Source: an uncultured Bacteroides sp.
GTDB taxonomy: Bacteria > Bacteroidota > Bacteroidia > Bacteroidales > Bacteroidaceae
DNA length: 38,114 nucleotides
Direction of reading: 5' to 3'
Assembly (NCBI GenBank): GCA_958477465.1
Contig: CAUEFX010000042.1
Location: 1 to 38,114, forward strand
Shown: piece by piece, positions 32,773 through 38,114 of the stretch
How the letters are laid out: every line of letters starts with the position of its first letter
Position numbering within the stretch: position 1 is the first letter of the stretch
Translations under genes and position numbers: made by a program
Notes under the pieces: generated by a model
Databases searched by the model: none
What the model saw: the letters and a program-made list of their open reading frames with translations, nothing else
Told to the model about the DNA's origin: nothing

Positions 32773-33765
32773 TTATTTCTTAATTATCACCGACATCCCC
32801 GGGCGCAATCCTTCTACTGTTTCCAGTGGGCGTGCGCGGACTTCAAATGTTTTCAGGTCAAATTGTCCGGTAGTCTTCGTGGCTTTCCAGGCGGCATACG
32901 TACCCAGGTCTTTCATGTAGTCCACTTTCAGTTTGACGGTTTTATTGTCCAGTGCCGGGATGAGCGCTTCGAACTCAGTTCCCATGGTAAGGTTTTTCAG
33001 CAGGTCTTCGCGCACATTGAAAGTGACCCATAAGTCTTTGAGTATGGCAATGTTCATAATGGGTGCTCCGGTTCCCACCAGCTCGCCTACTTTGGGAAAT
33101 ATCTCGGAAACCTCACCTGCCGATTGTGCAATGAGGAAAGTCTCTTTTATATAAGATTCCACTTCGGCAACAGCACCCTTGGCGCGTTCCACAAGAGCGG
33201 CTGCAGCCAACTTATCTTCCCGTTCTGCCCCGTTCTTTGCCATTGTATATTGGGCTTTGGCAGCTTTCTCGGTGGCAATGGATGCATTGAGTTGTGCAGT
33301 TACCTCATCCAGTTTTTGTGCAGGCATTACTCCCTGTTCAAACAGGTTTTTAACGCGTTTGTATGACTTCTCGGCGATTTCCACTCCGGCTTGGGCTTTC
33401 TGCCACATTTCATAGGCGGCTTGTATCTGTTCTTGGCGGGCGCCTTTTATGGCTTTCTCGTTTTGTGCCTGTGCGGCAGCTTCCGCTGCACGTGCCTGTT
33501 CCATTTTAGCAGTGATGTCCGGTGCTTCAAGGATGGCGAGGGTGTCTCCCGCCTGTACGGTTTGTCCTTCTTTTACACGGAATTCAAGTATACGTCCCGG
33601 AACTTTGCTTGATACCCGGTATTCATCCACTTCAGCCTGTCCCTGGATAATTTCCGGTCCCTTACGGAGCATGAAGAAACCGACGACTGCAACCAAGACG
33701 ATAACTCCCAAGAGAGTAAGGAATGCAAGCAGCATATTGCTGTTCTGTGATTTTTGTGATGCCAT
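32773..33765 (-). CDS. HlyD-family membrane fusion protein
   Basis: 330 residues. N-terminal membrane anchor (MLLAFLTLLGVIVLVAVVGFFML). Barrel/lipoyl half RVKEGQTVQAGDTLAILEAPDI, a long alpha-helical hairpin (~85-205, Ala/Glu/Lys-rich), then the second half (SAGEVSEIFPKVGELVGTGAPIMNIAILKDLWVTFNVRE) and the C-terminal LRPGMSVIIKK. It links inner-membrane permeases to the TolC channel across the periplasm. It is flanked by tolC and the permeases in one minus-strand operon. Confidence 0.93.
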   Translation of the reverse strand: MASQKSQNSNMLLAFLTLLGVIVLVAVVGFFMLRKGPEIIQGQAEVDEYRVSSKVPGRILEFRVKEGQTVQAGDTLAILEAPDITAKMEQARAAEAAAQAQNEKAIKGARQEQIQAAYEMWQKAQAGVEIAEKSYKRVKNLFEQGVMPAQKLDEVTAQLNASIATEKAAKAQYTMAKNGAEREDKLAAAALVERAKGAVAEVESYIKETFLIAQSAGEVSEIFPKVGELVGTGAPIMNIAILKDLWVTFNVREDLLKNLTMGTEFEALIPALDNKTVKLKVDYMKDLGTYAAWKATKTTGQFDLKTFEVRARPLETVEGLRPGMSVIIKK

Positions 33766-33767
33766 TT

Positions 33768-33806
33768 TTATTTATGATTTTACGATTTACAAATTACGAT
33801 TGAAAT
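33768..33806 (-). repeat. AATCGTAAA iterated-word element, tolC-hlyD spacer
   Basis: Read on the minus strand it runs ATTTCAATCGTAA, TTTGTAAATCGTAAAATCATAAAT, and ends just before the hlyD ATGGC. The xseA-xseB spacer reads ATTTCAATCGTAAACCGTAAATCG ... AATCATAAAA just before xseB ATGGC, so the two elements match in word order, orientation and position. Confidence 0.85.
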
Positions 33807-33816
33807 AACTTTTCCT

Positions 33817-35286
33817 TTATTTGAGCGTTCCCAATGACTTTTGCAGATAGATTTCCGTCAGTTTTACATCAATTTGGGCGTCTATCTTTTCAGATTGGGC
33901 AGATAGCCAGGCGGTTTGTGCTTCGAGTACATTGCTGGTGGCTATCACCCCTTCTTCGAAGCCCAATCGGGCATACCGGAGGTTTTCGTCTGCTTTTTCC
34001 TGGTTCTTCTCGGCCATGACGAGTTTCTTGGCTGCTTCGTTTACTTTGAAAGCGGCTTGATTTACCTGTAATTCTATTTTCTCTTTTGCATCCTGCAGCT
34101 GGTACTGGGCGATGCGCGATTCTGCTTTGGCGGCTTTTACCTTATACATGCCTTCGCCCCAATGCCAGATGGGAAGTTGTACCATGACGCCCACATTCCA
34201 CATACCTTTGAACTTATTCTCAAATCCGTTGAATACGGAAGGGTTGGTAACCATGTAATTCCCCATGAAGGCTACGGAGGGGAGGTGCTCGGCACGGGTT
34301 ACGTTTATTTTCTGGTTGTATATCTGCCCGGCAAGTTCCAGACTACGTATCTCCGGACGGTTGGCGTAAGCGGTGGTCATGTCAAATTGTGTGTTTGTTT
34401 CCGATAAAGGCAGATTCTCTATGTTTTCGTCAGCTAGTACGATTGGGGTAGTCAGATCAAGGCCACATAGTTGACAAAGCAACATTTTGGAAAGGCTGAG
34501 TCCGTCTTCCACTTTGGTGAGGGTCATCTCTGCTTCGTTTACCTTTACGCGTACGGACAGTCCGTCTGCTTTGGTCGCCACTCCTTCGGCAATCATCTTC
34601 TCCACATCATTGTCTAATTTTTGAAGAAGCTCCAGATAACCTTCCGCCAGTTTTTTCTTGTTTACCAATGAGACAACTTGCCAGTAGGCCTGATCGGTGC
34701 TCAGGATAACTTCCTGCAGGCCGGAATGATGCTGCTGGCGTGCCAGCTCTTCGGCATATTGGGTGATTTTGTTGTAGGCGCGGATTTTACCTCCCATATA
34801 AAGAGGCTGCGTTAAGGTGATGACACCGGCATATACGTTTCGGGTGTCGGTGCGGAAAGCGTCGATTAATGATTCTCCCGCTCCGTTGAGGGCAGGCACC
34901 AACTCATTACCCACTTGCGTGAGAATCGGAGCTAACTTTTGTGCCAGTTCGGGAGGAAGCTGACCCAATACAGTCTCTCCGGCTTGTTGCAGCGGAGTGC
35001 CTATGCTGGTTCCCAAACCGGATAAAGCACCTTTCTGGGTATCATTCAACAATGAAAACTCTTTTTGGTTTCGCATGTAAGCTCCGGTAGCCGAAATGTT
35101 GGGCAGGTAATTGGTGAAAGCCGCTTTTCGCTGGTAGTGTGCTGCGTTTATTTTCTCATTGCTGATGAGCAGCTCTTTGTTGTTGGCCAAAGCCAATGCA
35201 CGGCAACTATCTAAGTCGAGTATGCTCTGTGCTTTTGTTGAAAGGAGATTGATCAGCAGAATTGTCAGAATGAATAATTTTTTCAT
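33817..35286 (-). CDS. TolC-family outer-membrane efflux protein
   Basis: 489 residues. Signal peptide MKKLFILTILLINLLSTKA-Q. Two OEP repeats (~25-235 and ~265-485) of long helices and beta segments, with LDLDSCRALALANNKELLISNEKINAA at the start, NVGVMVQLPIWHWGEGMYKVKAAKAESRIAQYQL at mid-second repeat and the final YLQKSLGTL. An insert in repeat one (~70-130) is hydrophobic and Gln/Pro-rich (LSGLGTSIGTPLQQAGETVLGQLPPELAQKL), an unusual feature. First gene of the efflux operon. Confidence 0.92.
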   Translation of the reverse strand: MKKLFILTILLINLLSTKAQSILDLDSCRALALANNKELLISNEKINAAHYQRKAAFTNYLPNISATGAYMRNQKEFSLLNDTQKGALSGLGTSIGTPLQQAGETVLGQLPPELAQKLAPILTQVGNELVPALNGAGESLIDAFRTDTRNVYAGVITLTQPLYMGGKIRAYNKITQYAEELARQQHHSGLQEVILSTDQAYWQVVSLVNKKKLAEGYLELLQKLDNDVEKMIAEGVATKADGLSVRVKVNEAEMTLTKVEDGLSLSKMLLCQLCGLDLTTPIVLADENIENLPLSETNTQFDMTTAYANRPEIRSLELAGQIYNQKINVTRAEHLPSVAFMGNYMVTNPSVFNGFENKFKGMWNVGVMVQLPIWHWGEGMYKVKAAKAESRIAQYQLQDAKEKIELQVNQAAFKVNEAAKKLVMAEKNQEKADENLRYARLGFEEGVIATSNVLEAQTAWLSAQSEKIDAQIDVKLTEIYLQKSLGTLK

Positions 35287-35330
35287 TGCATCTCACGTAT
35301 TATAAAGGTGATACTTCTTTTTTTACAACA

Positions 35331-35338
35331 CAAATATA
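35331..35338 (-). promoter_or_regulatory. -7 element of the tolC operon
   Basis: CAAATATA on the plus strand reads TATATTTG on the minus, an exact -7, 44 bases before the tolC ATG. No clear -33 TTTG. The stretch 35339-35482 holds nothing else I recognise. Confidence 0.5.
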
Positions 35339-35482
35339 GGGATTTTTGTTTATGAATACTTTCTGTTTACCGAAATTAATTTGCGGGATAATTATTGCAT
35401 AAACAACGAAGCAAAAGTATGGGGTTTTGATGAATTGACAAAATGATTTAAGTTTTTTTGAGTATAATGGTGGGGGGATGTG

Positions 35483-35705
35483 CTTTTCTTTCGTCTTGAT
35501 ACGAAAGAAAAGATACCAAAAGAAAGGATCAAGGCTGTATTTTTTCTCCTACTCTCTTCCTCCGTTTCGCTAAAGGGGCTCGAACTCGCTTCGCTCAGAC
35601 AATCGCCCCTTTTTAACGCTCCACTACGGGCGTTCGCTTGACGGAGAAAAAATAATGCCCCTTACATATATTGTTGTGGAGAACATATATAATGTAAAAG
35701 GCATT
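35483..35705. repeat. Structured intergenic element with nested hairpins
   Basis: Three parts. (1) CTTTTCTTTCGT / ACGAAAGAAAAG, a 12-bp hairpin with 6-nt loop (35483-35512). (2) An outer 12-bp stem TATTTTTTCTCC (35538-35549) / GGAGAAAAAATA (35643-35654) enclosing AAAGGGG / CCCCTTT (35572-35612) and AACGC / GCGTT (35615-35634). (3) AATGCC ... GGCATT, an imperfect ~18-bp hairpin (35654-35705). No protein is encoded. I recall similar sequence between genes in other Bacteroides, but could not check it. Confidence 0.75.
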
Positions 35706-35780
35706 ATGTGTTGGTGCTTTTATGCAAGAAGGAACAGGGAGGGGTTCCGGTGTCTCGATGTGTTTCTCTGTGCGGAAAAA

Positions 35781-36653
35781 CTACTCCAAGGTGAAACGCT
35801 GGGAACCGATCATGGTGCCGTCGGCGAAAATGTCTACGCGGTAGGTGCCGGCGGAAAGATACTCTTCCACATTCCAGAATACGGTGACGGGCTGTTCTTC
35901 TCCGTTGTACTCGATGTATTTCTTGATGGAGTAGGGGAGTGAACGGTTTTCATATTCGAAAGTATTGGCGGCGTTTTTGGTCAGTACTTCGTTGTTGGGT
36001 TTGTAGATGTTGACGTATAGGATGCGCTCGCCGGTTTCTGCTGTGATGTTTTTGACGATTGTAAAGCCGATGGTGAACTTGACGACGTCTTTCACTTTCT
36101 TGGCTTTTTTATCGCGCTTGTTCTTAGGTTCGATCCAGATATTGGTGGCGTCCAATTGGGCTGCCAAGGTAACTTTCTTGTTCAGGTTCTTTTTCTCTTC
36201 TGCCAAGTTGCTGATTTGACGCGAAGCGGCGTTGTATTTTTGGGTTACTTCTGCAATGACCTGTTTTTGATGGGTCGTGAGTTTGTTGAGAGAGTCTATC
36301 TGGTTGATGTAGCCGACCATGATTTTGCGGAGTGATGCCAACTCTTTTTTTAGACGGCGTATTTCGGTGGCGTTGTTACTTTTGACGGTGCGCAGTTCTT
36401 CGAGCAACCGTTGGGTCTTGATTTGTTCTTGCTCCAACAGAATAGATAGGGAGTCGTTGGATACGGTCAGCTTTAGCTCGTCATATTGCTGTGCAAAACG
36501 TGTATATTCATTCTCCAGATCTTCTTTCTCAAGGGCAAACTCTTCGATCAGTTCACGATTATTCTGCTTTTCGGTAAATAATAAATAAGTGATGCCGATG
36601 AGGGCTATTACCAACACCGATACGGCGATAATGAGAAGGGATTTCTTATTCAT
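35781..36653 (-). CDS. Membrane-anchored coiled-coil protein, unknown function
   Basis: 290 residues. A single N-terminal membrane helix (LLIIAVSVLVIALIGITYLLF, 5-25) with a very short basic cytoplasmic end. A long coiled coil follows (~28-160, rich in E/K/L/Q with heptads: ELIEEFALEKEDLENEYTRF... LRTVKSNNATEIRRLKKELASLRKIM). The C-terminal ~100 residues form a beta-rich domain (VVKFTIGFTIVKNITAETGERILYVNIYKPNNEVL... VFWNVEEYLSAGTYRVDIFADGTMIGSQRFTL). The topology suggests an inner-membrane anchor with a periplasmic rod and head. I do not recognise a named family. Monocistronic. Confidence 0.8.
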   Translation of the reverse strand: MNKKSLLIIAVSVLVIALIGITYLLFTEKQNNRELIEEFALEKEDLENEYTRFAQQYDELKLTVSNDSLSILLEQEQIKTQRLLEELRTVKSNNATEIRRLKKELASLRKIMVGYINQIDSLNKLTTHQKQVIAEVTQKYNAASRQISNLAEEKKNLNKKVTLAAQLDATNIWIEPKNKRDKKAKKVKDVVKFTIGFTIVKNITAETGERILYVNIYKPNNEVLTKNAANTFEYENRSLPYSIKKYIEYNGEEQPVTVFWNVEEYLSAGTYRVDIFADGTMIGSQRFTLE

Positions 36654-36681
36654 GTCTCTTTTATTAGATGATAATTCGCCG

Positions 36682-36689
36682 CAAATTTA
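36682..36689 (-). promoter_or_regulatory. -7 element of the coiled-coil gene
   Basis: CAAATTTA on plus is TAAATTTG on minus, an exact -7, 29 bases before the ATG; no good -33 box. Confidence 0.45.
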
Positions 36690-37186
36690 ATCATTTAGTG
36701 ACAGAGTAACGCAGAGTTTCACTTAGTTTTTTATTTTCATACCGCGGCTCTTTCATTTAAAACGCTTTTAATGAAGTAAAAGGTGGATTTTTTGGGGGGC
36801 GAGTTTGCCAAGGAGAAGAACTCATTGCGGGCAAAGAAAAAGAGAACGGCGTTGGGTTGTGATAGAGGTGGGCACGCTACGGAAGAATAACCCGAAGGAC
36901 GGGGGAAACTAAAAGTGCTGTTTACAAAATGTCAATATGATATTTTTATCTATGCAGGATTCCTTTATTGAAGTAATGGATCTGGTTGGTGCTCAAAACC
37001 TTCTGCATTTCTATGTTGGGTGTTCTCAAAAGTTGTCAGTGTGGGCGATTGACTGTTCTTATGGTTGTAGTTTCAGTGTTTTGCTTGCAATTTGTTTTCA
37101 AAATACGTATATGCTATTCTTTATTCTATTTCGGAGTGGTTTGAATTTTGCAGGCTGTTAGCGTAAGAAGCGGACTCTGGAAGAGA
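36690..37186. other. Non-coding gap, no recognised gene
   Basis: About 500 bp between the coiled-coil gene's promoter and the palindrome array. A possible frame at 36937-37161 (74 codons, Cys/Phe-rich) has no promoter, homology cue or typical codon use and is probably chance. A short GC hairpin CCC...GGG lies near 36891-36903. Confidence 0.5.
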
Positions 37187-37374
37187 AAAAGTACTTTTCC
37201 CGTAGAGACTCTTATAGTTTCTCGTAGAGGAACGAGTCGTTCCTCTACGAGGAACTGAACCTTTCTCCCGGAGAAAAATGGATGAATATATTGGTGAAAA
37301 GTGCATATTTATCCTCTTTTTCATGGGAATATGCAGGAAAAAGTGCATATTATTCACTCGTTTATGCACTTTTT
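37187..37374. repeat. Array of four palindromes upstream of mdh
   Basis: AAAAGTACTTTT (37187-37198). A 41-bp near-perfect palindrome centred at 37236, with core arm CTCGTAGAGGAACGA (37216-37256 overall). TTTCTCC-C-GGAGAAA (37262-37276). AAAAAGTGCAT / ATGCACTTTTT (37338-37374), an 11-bp stem with a T run. A further direct copy of GAAAAGTGCATATT is at 37296-37309. The last hairpin can act as a terminator. Confidence 0.8.
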
Positions 37375-37566
37375 TCTCTATTTGCTGCTTTTTGAACGAA
37401 GTATGTGTTAGTGAAAGTTGCAATATAAGTGAATAATGTCAGGGTATTTGCATTTTCTGTAGCTTTTGTCTACTTCTGTTCTGTCGATTCCGATGAGGCT
37501 GTGGAAGGGATAGGTTACTTGTGGCTCTTCTATGTTGTTGGTTTAACTAAAATTATTATGGAAATA

Positions 37567-37598
37567 TTTCTTTAATTTCGATTATCGTTGTACTTTTG
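37567..37598 (+). promoter_or_regulatory. Promoter of mdh
   Basis: TTTC (37567-37570), 20-nt spacer, exact -7 TACTTTTG (37591-37598), 50 bases before the ATG. Confidence 0.65.
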
Positions 37599-37648
37599 TG
37601 GCGCAAAAAGTATAGAACTAATTATCAACTTTTTAAAATATAAGTATT

Positions 37649-38114
37649 ATGTCAAAAGTAACCGTAGTAGGCGCAGGTAACGTAGGTGCTACATGTGCGA
37701 ATGTACTTGCTTTCAATGAAGTAGCAGACGAAGTAGTAATGCTGGATGTAAAAGAAGGCGTTTCAGAAGGTAAGGCAATGGATATGATGCAGACAGCTCA
37801 GCTGCTGGGATTCGACACTACTGTTGTAGGCTGCACCAATGATTATGCTAAAACTGCAAACTCTGACGTTGTAGTGATTACTTCCGGTATTCCCCGTAAA
37901 CCGGGTATGACTCGTGAAGAGTTGATCGGTGTAAATGCCGGTATCGTAAAATCAGTAGCTGGAAACATCTTGAAATATTCTCCGAATGCAATTATCGTAG
38001 TGATCTCTAACCCGATGGATACAATGACTTATCTGTCATTGAAGTCTTTGGGTGTGCCCAAAAACCGTATTATCGGTATGGGTGGCGCTTTGGATAGCTC
38101 TCGTTTCAAATATT
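37649..38114 (+). CDS. mdh: Malate dehydrogenase (5' part)
   Basis: 155 codons are visible and the gene runs off the window. The N-terminal Rossmann motif GAGNVG (8-13) and D33 after the second strand (VVMLDV) indicate NAD rather than NADP use. Substrate-side arginines R83 and R89 lie in the mobile loop SGIPRKPGMTRE. VISNPMDTMTYLSLK and GMGGALDSSRF place it in the lactate/malate dehydrogenase family of the MDH type 3 group. In Bacteroides it works in the reductive branch from oxaloacetate toward fumarate and succinate. It has its own strong -7 element. Confidence 0.93.
   Translation, partial: MSKVTVVGAGNVGATCANVLAFNEVADEVVMLDVKEGVSEGKAMDMMQTAQLLGFDTTVVGCTNDYAKTANSDVVVITSGIPRKPGMTREELIGVNAGIVKSVAGNILKYSPNAIIVVISNPMDTMTYLSLKSLGVPKNRIIGMGGALDSSRFKY

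Noticed and set aside
36937..37161. 74-codon frame in the gap before mdh
   Set aside because: No promoter, no family resemblance, and unusual composition; probably chance.

Overview
The window looks like the chromosome of a gut Bacteroides or a close relative. Three things point there. Gene starts lack Shine-Dalgarno boxes. Many genes are preceded by the Bacteroidetes promoter pattern TTTG - 19/20 nt - TAnnTTTG (near-perfect examples upstream of rplM, mnmA and trmB, and of the minus-strand gene ending at 17431). The gene families also fit: PorU/PorV, an M56 peptidase with TonB C-terminal domains, DUF4488, and a Mrp protein without CXXC. The genus is an inference; no search was run.

Layout. 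1-1020: the 3' end of tRNA-Val(UAC), then a HepT/MntA-type pair. 1189-6104: purB, a pseudouridine synthase with a long Arg/Gly/Tyr-rich repeat region, asnS, and a small secreted DUF4488 protein. 6401-9401: ribosomal block rplM-rpsI-rpsB-tsf, whose spacers carry structured leaders and a long inverted repeat. 9544-16686: a minus-strand SUI1/YciH gene divergent from rex, an FAH-family gene, porU and porV. 16707-18285: ispF converging on an ExoX-C-like gene, with a 22-bp minisatellite between them. 18416-19304: a decayed patch (truncated lipoprotein joined to a truncated thioredoxin gene). 19510-25333: a probable operon mnmA - S8 protease - xseA - xseB - ilvE - DUF975. 25332-27482: trmB and mrp, closed by a bidirectional terminator. 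27513-29991 (minus): a BlaI repressor and M56 sensor pair with a palindrome on its own promoter. 30201-35338 (minus): tolC-hlyD-permease-permease, an efflux operon with no ATPase gene. 35483-35705: a folded intergenic element. 35781-36653 (minus): a membrane-anchored coiled-coil protein. 36654-37648: a 1-kb gap with an array of palindromes. 37649-end: the start of mdh.

The most unusual signal is not a gene. Several spacers inside co-directional gene sets are built from one short word copied several times, often with its reverse complement on a second arm: rpsB-tsf (word AAGTAGT), xseA-xseB, trmB-mrp and tolC-hlyD (all AATCGTAAA), and hlyD-permease (TGCCAAT). The xseA-xseB and tolC-hlyD spacers are clearly related to each other and end within a few bases of the next start codon. 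In addition, the rplM and rpsB leaders can each form two mutually exclusive hairpins, suggesting autoregulatory switches in this ribosomal protein block.
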